A DNA stretch of 64,000 nt from JACQFK01 sp041482015 (lineage in GTDB: Bacteria > Planctomycetota > MHYJ01 > JACPRB01), in the NCBI GenBank assembly GCA_041482015.1, contig JBGPCZ010000003.1, forward strand, positions 1 to 64,000, in the 5' to 3' direction. Made by a program: the position numbers and the translations under genes. Below the pieces are notes generated by a model. That model was not told the DNA's origin. It saw only the letters and a program-made list of their open reading frames with translations, and ran no database searches. This document shows positions 8,923 to 17,379 of the stretch, piece by piece (position 1 is the first letter of the stretch; the number at the start of each line of letters is the position of its first letter).

Positions 8923-10049
8923 TCCCCGCCGTAGACCTCCGCGCCGTTGATAAACACCCGGCGGAGCCGCGCCGCCGCCGAAAGCGGGTCGCCTTCGAAC
9001 AGGAGGACGTCCGCGTCCTTGCCGGCCTCCAGCGAGCCGACGCGCTTGTCGACACCCAGCATTTCCGCGGGCGCGAGCGTGAGCGCCTTGAGCGCCGCGT
9101 CGCGAGGGAAGCCATACTTGACCATCTCGGAGACGCGGAAGAGGTAGCTCTCGGCAAGGTCACCCGAGTCGGCGCCCGGCGCGAAGGCGACCGTCGCCCC
9201 GGCGCGCGAAAGCTCCGCGGCGGCGTTCACCCGGTCGCGCGTGGAAGGCGCGAACGTCAGGTCGGGCCGGAGAACCACCGCGGACTTCCGCCTCCCGAGC
9301 TCCTCCGCCGCCTTGTAGGTGTCCACGGGGGCGACGAAGACCACGCGGGTCTTGAACTCGGCGAACGCGTCCATCACCTGCCAGAAATGGAGGACCTCCG
9401 CGGCGCCGCCGACGATCACGAGCGCGGGGATCTCCCCCCGGAGGAATCGGACCGCGCCCGGCGGCTTTTCGTCCGCTTTGCCCGCCGGCTTGGGGTTCTT
9501 CTTCTCCACTTCGATCTGCCGCTTTGCCGCGTCGAGCGCCTGGCGGAGCGCCTCCTTGCTCGGGGTGTTTGCCTGGAGGCTGATCCGCAGGAACGCGGAG
9601 CGGTCGACGATCATGGTCTCCTTCTGGAGACCGACGGGTTTGAGGATCGCGCCCTGCCCCCCCACGGCGCCGCCCGAGGGATGGACGCCGTACGTCGTCA
9701 CGCCGGTCCGCAGCGCCTGCATGAAGACGTCGGAGGCGGGGTTGATCTCGTCGGCCGCGGAGTTCAGAGGGGTCGCGCCGCTCCCGCCACCCGGGGCGTC
9801 GGCGATCCCGATCCGGGACGCGGCGTTCACCATCCCGGGGAACGCGACCAGCCCTTTTCCCTCGATCACGCGCGCCCCGGCCGGCACCTTGACGTCCTTG
9901 CCGACCTCGGCGATCTTCTCGCCCTTGATGAGGATCGTCCCCGACTCGATCTCCCCCTTCGTCACGGTGAGAATCCGGACGTGGGTGATGGCCGTGACGT
10001 CTTCCTGGGCGCACCAGACCAATCCGGCAAGGACTCCCAGCAACATCAC
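8919..10049 (-). CDS. Secreted amidohydrolase paralogue 6, metal site lost
   Basis: The 376-residue imidazolonepropionase-like amidohydrolase has a short N-terminal signal (MMLLGVLAGLVWCAQ) that may end in a lipobox-like LVWC. Family strands ITHVRILTVTKGEIESGTILIKG and the C-terminal GSLEAGKDADVLLFEGDPL are clear. The metal motif is replaced by PGMVNAASRIG, with no HxH. The region corresponding to the final catalytic Asp reads AFAPGADSGD, so an Asp may remain. A charged helix QIEVEKKNPKPAGKADEKPP sits mid-barrel, as in its paralogues. The start overlaps the upstream gene by 4 nt and its own end overlaps the next start, placing it inside a tightly coupled operon. Confidence 0.85.
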   Translation of the reverse strand: MMLLGVLAGLVWCAQEDVTAITHVRILTVTKGEIESGTILIKGEKIAEVGKDVKVPAGARVIEGKGLVAFPGMVNAASRIGIADAPGGGSGATPLNSAADEINPASDVFMQALRTGVTTYGVHPSGGAVGGQGAILKPVGLQKETMIVDRSAFLRISLQANTPSKEALRQALDAAKRQIEVEKKNPKPAGKADEKPPGAVRFLRGEIPALVIVGGAAEVLHFWQVMDAFAEFKTRVVFVAPVDTYKAAEELGRRKSAVVLRPDLTFAPSTRDRVNAAAELSRAGATVAFAPGADSGDLAESYLFRVSEMVKYGFPRDAALKALTLAPAEMLGVDKRVGSLEAGKDADVLLFEGDPLSAAARLRRVFINGAEVYGGE

Positions 10050-11290
10050 CAGCCACCCCCGAAGGTGACGCGCTTCTTGACGCGCTCGTCATAGACGACC
10101 TTCCCGGCGATCATCGTGAGCAGCACCCGGTTCCGGACGTCGAGCGGGTTCCCCGTCCAGAGGACGATGTCCGCATCCTTGCCGACCGCGAGCGAACCGA
10201 GCCGCTGGTCGATCATGACCGCCTTCGCGGGCTCGATCGTCACCCCCCGCAGCGCCTTCTCCTCGGGAAGCCCCAGCCGCACCGACATCGAGGCCTGCAC
10301 GATCAGCTCCTCCTCGGGGACGACCGGGGAGTCCGTGTTCAGCGACAGGTGCTCCACGCCCGCCTCGAGGTACTTCGCCGCGATCCCGTGGCACTTGCCG
10401 TCGTGCATCATGATCGTCCAGTCGTACGTCCGCGGCCCGATGTTCGCGGGCAGCCCGCGCTTCGCGATCTCCGGCGCCGACTTGAAGCCGCCGAACTCGC
10501 CGTGCGACACGATGCACGGGATGTGGAACTCGTCGTGAAACATGCGGACCGTGCCCATCACGTCGCGCGCGTCGGCCGTGTGGATGATGACCGGCCACTT
10601 CCCCTGGAAGAGCCCGCGCGTGTTTTCGAGGCTCTCCTTCTTCTTCGGCGCCGTCTTCGTCTCGCCCTTCTCGTAGGCGGTCCAGGCGTCGTTGTACTCC
10701 TTCGCCTCCTTGAGCACGTCCCGCAGGCCCCACCACATCCCCATGCGCGACATCCCGAGGTCGCCGCCGTAGCGCTCGGGGTTCCACGCCTGCGCGACCT
10801 TCAGCCCGCACGGGAAGCGGATCACGAGGTCCTCGATCGTCTTCCCGCCCGCCGTGTGCATCAGCGTGCCGAAACCCGACATGTTGGTGCCGCTGCCCGG
10901 GATGTAGAGCACCGTCGTGACCCCGCCCGCGACCGCGTCCTTCAGGAGTTCGCTGTCCGGATCGATTGTCGCGCGCGTCGAGAGCTCCGGGTTGGTCGGG
11001 TGGACCATGTCGTTGATGTCGCGGATCATGCCGCCGATGTGGCAGTGGAGATCGACGAGCCCGGGCGTGGCCCACGCGTCGGGGAAGTCGAGGACCTGCG
11101 CACCCTCGGGGATCTCGACGGCGCCGATCGCCTTGATCTTCCCGCCCTGCACCAGGATTACGCCGTTGTCGTGGTTCTTTTCCGCTGCGGTGAAGATCTT
11201 TCCGGCACGGATCGCGATGACTGGAGCCGGCTTCTCCTGCCGGGCTCCGAGGAGCGCCACCATCCCCAGGACGATCCACTCGCGTCTCAT
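10046..11290 (-). CDS. Secreted amidohydrolase paralogue 5, metal site retained
   Basis: ATG at 11290 overlaps the upstream stop as ATGA, which selects this start over a much longer in-frame reading. The 414-residue protein has a signal peptide and the imidazolonepropionase-like amidohydrolase fold. It keeps the metal motif PGLVDLHCHIGG (His82, His84), later histidines in IIHTADARD and IVSHGEFGG, and an Asp in LSLNTDSP, so it can plausibly bind one or two divalent metals and hydrolyse a cyclic amide, ester or peptide-like substrate. The C-terminal GSLAVGKDADIVLWTGNPLD is typical. It is one of only two of the eight modules in this operon with an intact site. The substrate is unknown. Confidence 0.9.
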   Translation of the reverse strand: MRREWIVLGMVALLGARQEKPAPVIAIRAGKIFTAAEKNHDNGVILVQGGKIKAIGAVEIPEGAQVLDFPDAWATPGLVDLHCHIGGMIRDINDMVHPTNPELSTRATIDPDSELLKDAVAGGVTTVLYIPGSGTNMSGFGTLMHTAGGKTIEDLVIRFPCGLKVAQAWNPERYGGDLGMSRMGMWWGLRDVLKEAKEYNDAWTAYEKGETKTAPKKKESLENTRGLFQGKWPVIIHTADARDVMGTVRMFHDEFHIPCIVSHGEFGGFKSAPEIAKRGLPANIGPRTYDWTIMMHDGKCHGIAAKYLEAGVEHLSLNTDSPVVPEEELIVQASMSVRLGLPEEKALRGVTIEPAKAVMIDQRLGSLAVGKDADIVLWTGNPLDVRNRVLLTMIAGKVVYDERVKKRVTFGGGW

Positions 11291-13971
11291 TTGGATTCGT
11301 GCACGATCCGACCGTCGATGATGACGTACCGGATGCGGCTCGTCATCGCGAACGGGTCGCCGCTGAAGAGGACCAGGTCCGCGTCCCGCCCGCGCTCGAT
11401 CGAGCCCAGCCGTGCGTCGAGCTTGAGCATCCGCGCCGGGCTGATCGTGAGCGCCTTGAGCGCGTCGAAGGGGTCGAGCCCGTGCCGCACCGCGTAGGCC
11501 GCCGAGAGCGGCAGGTGGCGCGTGCCCGACGCGGCCGACGAGGCGAATCCGATCGTCACGCCCTGCGACGCAAGCGCTTCGGCCGCGTTGATCACCGCGC
11601 CGCGCCGCTCGACGAGGAAGTCGGGGCCCACCGCGACCGACGCCCCGCGCTCGAACAGGAGGTCGCTTCCGAACGCCGAGTCGGCCGCGCCCACCATGAC
11701 GGTGTCGAGGCCGAAGTCCGTCCGGAGCGCCTTCGCCGCGTTCTCCATCGCCGGGAGGTCGCGCGCCTCCACCAGCGCGGGGATCTCCTTCGCGAACAGC
11801 TTGCGATAGGGCTCCAGGGCCTCGTCCTTCCTGGGTTCCTTGACGTCGACCTTCGGCGCCACGACCTCGCGGCGGCATTCGATCATGCCCCGGATCTCGC
11901 CGTTCGGGCCCGTGGTCTTCCAGGTCCCCTTGAGGTGGTCCGCCTCGACGAGCTTCAGGGTCAACTCCGTCTTCACCGCACCCTGCACGCGCTGGAGCAC
12001 GAGCTCGCCCTTGTCGAACGTCCCCTCCATCGGCTCCACGGGCGCCCCGGCCACCTTCTCGACATGGAACGTCCCCGTGACCTTCGTCCCCTCGAGCTTG
12101 AGTTCGAGGACGAATTCGCCGGGAGTTGCCTGCAACACCTCGATCGTCCCTTTCCACGTCCCGGAGATCGCGTCTCCCGGCTTCGGCGGCTCGGCGGCGG
12201 GCTTGGCCGGTTCCTTCTTCACGCGGTCGTACGCGTCCCACTCGTCGGCGTACTTCTTCGCGCGCGTGAGCTGCTCTTTGAGCGCCACGTACGCCGCCGT
12301 GCCGCCCTGCACGCTGAACTTGATCGCGGCCGCCTCCCGGACCACCGCGTTCCGCTCGCCCGACAGCTTCACCACGCTGCAGACGCCCGACGAATCCGGG
12401 GCGAGCAGGATCCCCGTCACTCCCGACTCCGACGCGGTACGGTACTCGGGGTCGTCGGTCCTCACGAGGATCGAAGGCGCGATGTTCAGCGTCGCCGGCG
12501 CCGTCGCGGCCCGCCCGCGATGGACGGCCGCCTCGGTGCGGTCGAGATGGAAACCGAGCCGCGAATCGAGGTCGATGAATCCGGGCACAACCGTCAGGCC
12601 CGTCCCGTCGATGACCTTGGCGTGACCCGGGATCGGCCGGCCGCGCCCCACGTACGAGATCTTCCCGTTCTCCGCGAAGATCAGCCCCTCGGGAATGACG
12701 CCCTGCGTCACCGTCAGGATCCGCGCGTTCTTGATCGCGAGGAGCTCCTTCCCCTTCCCCGACGTGTCGCGCACCGCGCGGTACGTCTGGACGTCGGAGG
12801 CCTTGCGCTCGAAGACGAATTCGCCGTCGACCATCACCCGGCGGATCGCCGACGCGGGAGCGAGCGGATCGCCCGCCAGGAAGACGAGGTCCGCGTCCTT
12901 GCCGCGCACGATCGACCCGACACGGTCGGCGACGCCCAGGATCTCCGCCGGCGCAATCGTGATGGAGGCCAGCGCCTCGCGCTCCGAAAGGCCGCTTCGC
13001 ACGGCGGCCGCGGCGATGAAGAGCAGGTCCTTGAGCCCTCCATCGTCCGGCGCCTGGAGCGCGAACTTCACCTTTGCTTTCGCAAGCACCCCGGCTCCCT
13101 CGAGCGATCCCGAGGGCTCCAGCGGCGACTCGGCGTACTCGCGCCGCCCGGGAGCGTAGGACGAGTTGAAGATCACGGGGATCTTCCTCTCTGCCAGGAG
13201 GTCGGCGAGCAGCGGTGCCTCCTCGGCCCCGAGGAGCACCACCTGAAGCTTCGCCTCCTCGGCGAAGAGGATGGCCTTGACGAGATCGTCCGCCGAGCGG
13301 GCGGCGACCATGACCGGTTGGGAGCGGTCCTTCAGCGGGCCGGGCGTCGTCGTCGCCCGCCGGAGCTCCGCGAACTCGCCCATGCGGGTCGACGGATACT
13401 GCCGCTTCGCCGGCGTGAGCGGGCGGTCGGCCGACGCCCGCGTCGGAGGCGCGAACAGGGATGGCGGATTCTTCGGGACTTCCCCGAGCGTGACCCGCAG
13501 GCCGTGCATCGCCGCGAGGGTCCGCTCCCGGGGTCCGCGGCCGGCCGTCTTCACGATCGCGCCCACGCCCGAGACGAGCCGCTGCGAGCCCGGCGTCACG
13601 TAGACGGTGGTCACGCCCCCCGAAAGCTGGCGCCACGAGGATTGGTAGAAATCGTAGCCATCGATCGCGCGCACGTCCTGGGAGATCGACTCCTCCGCGT
13701 CCCGGCCGCCGTCCGCGAGCGACGTGTGGCCGTCGATCAAGCCCGGAATGACGACTTCGCTCGACGCGTCGATCACCGTCGCCCCCGGCGGAATGTCCAT
13801 CACGGTGCCGACCTCGGCGATGCGCCCGTTTTCGATGCGGATCATCCCGCGCTCGACCGGCTCGCCCGCCATCGTGTAGACACGCGCCGTGCGCACGATG
13901 ACGATGCGGACCTCCTGGGGGGCCGCCGCGAGCGCGATCAGCGCCAGGATCGCAACATACTTCTTCTTCAA
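11287..13971 (-). CDS. Tandem amidohydrolase fusion with inserted beta-rich domain (paralogues 3+4)
   Basis: The start is taken as TTG at 13971, which overlaps the upstream stop as TTGA, as other junctions of this operon do. The 894-residue product holds two complete amidohydrolase modules: residues about 22-395 (ending GSIVRGKDADLVFLAGDPL) and about 410-894 (ending GSIERGRDADLVLFSGDPF). The first has PGLIDGHTSLAD (one His of HxH left), the second PGFIDLDSRLG (none). Within the second module, residues about 597-702 form an insert of repeated beta motifs (GTWKGTIE, LKLEGTKVTGTFHVE, HLKGTWKTTG), like a small lipocalin-type barrel, in the position where paralogues have a charged helix. It has an N-terminal signal peptide (MKKKYVAILALIALAAA). 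Catalysis by either half is doubtful. Confidence 0.85.
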   Translation of the reverse strand: MKKKYVAILALIALAAAPQEVRIVIVRTARVYTMAGEPVERGMIRIENGRIAEVGTVMDIPPGATVIDASSEVVIPGLIDGHTSLADGGRDAEESISQDVRAIDGYDFYQSSWRQLSGGVTTVYVTPGSQRLVSGVGAIVKTAGRGPRERTLAAMHGLRVTLGEVPKNPPSLFAPPTRASADRPLTPAKRQYPSTRMGEFAELRRATTTPGPLKDRSQPVMVAARSADDLVKAILFAEEAKLQVVLLGAEEAPLLADLLAERKIPVIFNSSYAPGRREYAESPLEPSGSLEGAGVLAKAKVKFALQAPDDGGLKDLLFIAAAAVRSGLSEREALASITIAPAEILGVADRVGSIVRGKDADLVFLAGDPLAPASAIRRVMVDGEFVFERKASDVQTYRAVRDTSGKGKELLAIKNARILTVTQGVIPEGLIFAENGKISYVGRGRPIPGHAKVIDGTGLTVVPGFIDLDSRLGFHLDRTEAAVHRGRAATAPATLNIAPSILVRTDDPEYRTASESGVTGILLAPDSSGVCSVVKLSGERNAVVREAAAIKFSVQGGTAAYVALKEQLTRAKKYADEWDAYDRVKKEPAKPAAEPPKPGDAISGTWKGTIEVLQATPGEFVLELKLEGTKVTGTFHVEKVAGAPVEPMEGTFDKGELVLQRVQGAVKTELTLKLVEADHLKGTWKTTGPNGEIRGMIECRREVVAPKVDVKEPRKDEALEPYRKLFAKEIPALVEARDLPAMENAAKALRTDFGLDTVMVGAADSAFGSDLLFERGASVAVGPDFLVERRGAVINAAEALASQGVTIGFASSAASGTRHLPLSAAYAVRHGLDPFDALKALTISPARMLKLDARLGSIERGRDADLVLFSGDPFAMTSRIRYVIIDGRIVHESK

Positions 13972-15149
13972 GGCCTGCGTCCCTCCAGCACCCTTTTGAG
14001 TTTCTCGTCTCGCGAGCGCTCGTAGACCACCTTGCCGTCGATGAGCACCAGATCGACCCACGACTGCGCGTCGAGCGGGTCGCCCGTGAGAATGACGAGA
14101 TTCCCGTCCTTGCCCTTCTCGATCGACCCCATCCGGGCGCCGAGCCCCACGATCTCGGCGGGCCAGAGGGTGACCGCCTTGAGCGCGTCGGCGCGGGAGA
14201 GGCCGTGCTTCACGGCGGTGGCCGCCTGGTACCAGGCGTGGTTCGTCCCGAAGCCCGACGCCTCGGTCTGGAGCGCGACCTTCACGCCCGCCTTGACGAG
14301 CACGGCGACGCCGGATCGACGGACCTCCTCGTGCTTCTCGTCGTCGGTCTCCCAGTACGCGACCTCCGGGGCGAGGATGACGTCGAGCTTCTGTTTCGCA
14401 ATCTCGTCCGCGGCCTTCCATCCGTCGCGGCCAAGGACGAGCTTCATCCGGAACTTGTAGGTCTCGGCGAGCTCGATCGCGCGGTGGACGTCGGAGGCCG
14501 TGGGGCAGAAGACGAAGGCAGGCGTGACCCCTTTGAGCAGGCGCGCCATCGGCTCGCGCTTGGCCTCCAGGTCAGGGTTCTTGGTCTCCTTCTCCTTCAG
14601 CATCTCGGAGACCTCGTCGAGCTCCTTTCGAAGCGCCGCCAGGTGGGCCATCCGGCTCTGGCCGGGACGCGGACGGAGCGAGATCTTGATCGCCGCGTTC
14701 TTCGCCACGATCATCGACTCCGTCGTCACCCCCACCGGCCGCACGATGCAGCCCTGGCCGCCGATCAACGTGTCGTTCCCGGGAAGGACAAAGAGCGCCG
14801 TCTGCCCCTGCCGGAGCGAGTCCTCGAAGTAGGGATCGACGGGATTGATCGAGTCGAACGTCGAGACGAACGGGACGCTCGAAAGCCGCTCGTTGGGTCG
14901 GTCGGTGCCGCGAAACGTGTGGGCCTCGACGAGGCCGGGCATCACGACCTTCTTCGCGCCGTCGATCACCTTCGCGTCATAGGGGACCTCCACGTCCTTT
15001 CCGACCGCCTCGATGCGGCCGGCGCGGATGAGGATGGTCCCGCCGTCGATCTCCTCGCCGCTGACGGTGATGACGCGCGCGCCCTTGATGGCCACGACCC
15101 CGTCCTGCGCCGCGGCGAGTAGGGCCACGACTGCCACGAGCGCGCTCAT
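13968..15149 (-). CDS. Secreted amidohydrolase paralogue, degenerate metal site
   Basis: ATG at 15149 overlaps the upstream stop by 4 nt (ATGA) and gives a proper signal peptide (MSALVAVVALLAAAQ). The 393-residue protein has the family strands IKGARVITVSGEEIDGGTILI and the end signature GSIEKGKDGNLVILTGDPLD. The metal motif reads PGLVEAHTFRG, keeping one His but replacing the second, and the last-strand Asp region reads ALQTEASGFGTNH. A long charged helix follows the AIKISLRPRPGQSR segment. It ends by overlapping the TTG start of the tandem fusion. It is probably not a normal metal hydrolase. Confidence 0.85.
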   Translation of the reverse strand: MSALVAVVALLAAAQDGVVAIKGARVITVSGEEIDGGTILIRAGRIEAVGKDVEVPYDAKVIDGAKKVVMPGLVEAHTFRGTDRPNERLSSVPFVSTFDSINPVDPYFEDSLRQGQTALFVLPGNDTLIGGQGCIVRPVGVTTESMIVAKNAAIKISLRPRPGQSRMAHLAALRKELDEVSEMLKEKETKNPDLEAKREPMARLLKGVTPAFVFCPTASDVHRAIELAETYKFRMKLVLGRDGWKAADEIAKQKLDVILAPEVAYWETDDEKHEEVRRSGVAVLVKAGVKVALQTEASGFGTNHAWYQAATAVKHGLSRADALKAVTLWPAEIVGLGARMGSIEKGKDGNLVILTGDPLDAQSWVDLVLIDGKVVYERSRDEKLKRVLEGRRP

Positions 15150-16297
15150 CGATCGCTCCTTTTGCCAAAGACCACCCGGCCCGCGATGACCACCGTCTCG
15201 ACGCGGGACGTGAGATCGAGAGGGTCGCCCGAAAGGATCACGAGGTCGGCGTCCTTCCCCTCCTCGAGACTGCCCACGCGGTCGGCCACGCCCAGGATCT
15301 CCGCGGCCCCGATCGTCACGGCGCGCAGGGCCTCGTCGCGCGTTGCGCCGTGCTTGACGGCCAGCGCCGCGGCGCCGAGGAGCGAATCGGGGTTGTCGGC
15401 CTGCACCGGGAGGAGCGCCACGCGGACGCCCTTGTCGACCAGGCGGCGGAACGCGTCGAACCGCACCTCGCTCCCCTCGCTCCCCTCGGCGGAGAACTCG
15501 GGCCGGAGGAGCACGGGGATCTTGCGCGAGGCGAGCGCGTCGGCCAGCTTGTACGCCTCCTGCGCCTCCTCGAGCACGATGGAAAGCCCGAGCTCGTCGG
15601 AGATCTTCAAAAGGGACTCGATGTCCGTCGCCCGGGAGGCGGCCACGCGCACGGGGAGCTTCCCCTCCATCGCCCGGCGCAGCACGGCGTTTCCGCCCTC
15701 CCGCGCATCGACGAACGCCTTCTTGAATTCCCACACGACGCCCATCCGCGTCGTCGGCCTCCGCGCGTAGAACGTTGCGGCCGTACCACGCGGCGGGTAA
15801 TTTCCCGCCGTGGGCGCGCCGCCCATCGCGGCCTTGAGCGCCGCGTCCTCGCGGAGGAGGATCGATTTTCGATCGGTCCCCTGGGTCTTGATGATCGCGG
15901 CCAGGCCGCCGATCACGTTCCGGTTGCCGGGGCCGACGAAGACCGACGTGATCCCGCACTGCCGGGCGCGCGCGAGCTCGCGGCTCGAGGGATCGATCAT
16001 CTCGAGGATGCGGAGGTCCGGCGTCACCTCGCTGCCGTCTTCGTTCGCCGACCCCTCGATTCCCAGGGTCGAGGCCGCGTCGATCAGGCCGGGAATGATC
16101 GTCCTGCCGGAGGCATCGATCGTCGTCGCGCCGGCGGGGATCTCAAGGTCGCGGCCGATCTTCTGGATCCGCCCCCCGACGATGAGGATGATCCCGTCCC
16201 GGATCTCCTCGCCCTTCATCGTGAGGATCCGGCCGCCTTTCACGACGACGGTCTCGTCGGGGCCCAGGGCCAGCAGGACGGCGACGAGCGCGATCAC
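15146..16297 (-). CDS. Secreted amidohydrolase paralogue, metal site lost
   Basis: This 383-residue protein starts with a short signal (MIALVAVLLALG) and shows VVKGGRILTMKGEEIRDGIILI and the end motif GSLEEGKDADLVILSGDPLD. In place of HxH it has PGLIDAASTLG, and the region of the last catalytic Asp reads ALLPVQADNPDSL. The middle carries FYARRPTTRMGVVWEFKKAF, related to a segment (PSTRMGEFAELRRA) of the tandem fusion downstream, which suggests that these modules are recent duplicates. It is coupled by 4-nt overlaps on both sides. Confidence 0.85.
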   Translation of the reverse strand: MIALVAVLLALGPDETVVVKGGRILTMKGEEIRDGIILIVGGRIQKIGRDLEIPAGATTIDASGRTIIPGLIDAASTLGIEGSANEDGSEVTPDLRILEMIDPSSRELARARQCGITSVFVGPGNRNVIGGLAAIIKTQGTDRKSILLREDAALKAAMGGAPTAGNYPPRGTAATFYARRPTTRMGVVWEFKKAFVDAREGGNAVLRRAMEGKLPVRVAASRATDIESLLKISDELGLSIVLEEAQEAYKLADALASRKIPVLLRPEFSAEGSEGSEVRFDAFRRLVDKGVRVALLPVQADNPDSLLGAAALAVKHGATRDEALRAVTIGAAEILGVADRVGSLEEGKDADLVILSGDPLDLTSRVETVVIAGRVVFGKRSDR

Positions 16298-17376
16298 GGC
16301 TTCTCCTGCTTCCGGTACACGATGGTCCCGTTCACGATCACGAGCTCGACGGAGCTCGTCAGCGACAGGGGGTCGCCCGACCAGGCAACGAGGTCCGCGT
16401 CCTTGCCCGCTTCGATCGTGCCGATCTCCCTCGCGAGCCCGAGTGCCGCGGCGGGCGTGACGGTCATCGCGCGCAGCGCCTCCTGCCGGTCGAGCCCGTA
16501 CTTCACCGCGAACCCGGCGGTGACGCGCAGCTGCTCCTCCGAGGTCGCGGGCGCGTCGCTCACGAAAGCGAGTTTCGCGCCCGCCCGGGCGAGCGCGGCG
16601 GGGGCCTCGAGGAGTTCGCGAGGGTCGTTCGGCGTAAGCGGACCGAAGCCGACGGTCAGGCCGGCGAGTCGGGGCGCCCCGGGGCGTGCGGCCTCCCGGG
16701 CGTGGAGCAGGACCAGGGGAAGCTTGAACGCCGCCGCGAGATCCAGCGCGCTCTCGATCTCGCCCGCCGTGTTCGCGTGGACGAACAGCGGGAGCCCCTT
16801 GATTTCGTCCGCGGGCTCCTTCAGGAGGTCGCGAAGCAGCCGGAGCGCCCCCCCGTGCGAGGTCGGCTCGCGGTCGCGGCGGAGCGCCTCGCCCCCGAGC
16901 GACACCTTGAGGGCGACGCTGTCGCGGAAGAGCGCGCGGTCGTAGCGCGCCCCGTTGAGCTTGATCACGCCCACGCGCCCGCCGATGACGTTCCCGTTTC
17001 CAGGCGCCAGGGCGACCGACGTGACGCCCGATCCCAGCGCGGCCTGGACGTCCGGGTGCCGGCTGGTGAACGCCTCGACCGCCTTCACGCGCGGAGTGGA
17101 GGCCTCGGTTGATTCCTCGACCTCGAAGGCGCTCCCCAGGTGGGAGTGGAGATCGATGAACCCCGGGAGGACCATCGATCCCTTGGGGAGTTCGATCACC
17201 TCCGCGCCGGCCGGGACTTCCACGTCCGTCCCCACGCGCCGGATCTTCCCGCCCTCGATGACGACGGTCCCGTTCTCCACGTCGGCCGGAGTCATCGTGA
17301 CGACCTGCCCCCCTTTGAGCACGATGGTCCGGGGTTTGTCCTGCGTGAGGAGCGCAAGAACGAGGAGGAAGGTCAT
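16294..17376 (-). CDS. Secreted amidohydrolase paralogue 2, metal site retained
   Basis: At 360 residues this is the shortest paralogue and the best conserved. It keeps PGFIDLHSHLG (His77, His79), two later histidines in LFVHANT and VLLHARE, and an Asp in AFVSDAPAT, the full ligand set of a metal-dependent amidohydrolase of the HutI/imidazolonepropionase-like subgroup. The signal peptide is MTFLLVLALLTQ and the C-terminal signature is GTIEAGKDADLVAWSGDPL. It begins 3 nt after the stop of the first gene of the operon and overlaps the next by 4 nt. Together with the gene at 10046 it may supply the actual catalysis of the set; the substrate is unknown. Confidence 0.9.
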   Translation of the reverse strand: MTFLLVLALLTQDKPRTIVLKGGQVVTMTPADVENGTVVIEGGKIRRVGTDVEVPAGAEVIELPKGSMVLPGFIDLHSHLGSAFEVEESTEASTPRVKAVEAFTSRHPDVQAALGSGVTSVALAPGNGNVIGGRVGVIKLNGARYDRALFRDSVALKVSLGGEALRRDREPTSHGGALRLLRDLLKEPADEIKGLPLFVHANTAGEIESALDLAAAFKLPLVLLHAREAARPGAPRLAGLTVGFGPLTPNDPRELLEAPAALARAGAKLAFVSDAPATSEEQLRVTAGFAVKYGLDRQEALRAMTVTPAAALGLAREIGTIEAGKDADLVAWSGDPLSLTSSVELVIVNGTIVYRKQEKP

Positions 17377-17379
17377 CGG

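Noticed and set aside
11291..13636. N-terminal extension of the amidohydrolase at 10046-11290
   Set aside because: The extension overlaps the tandem fusion in another frame; the ATGA overlap and signal peptide set the start at 11290.
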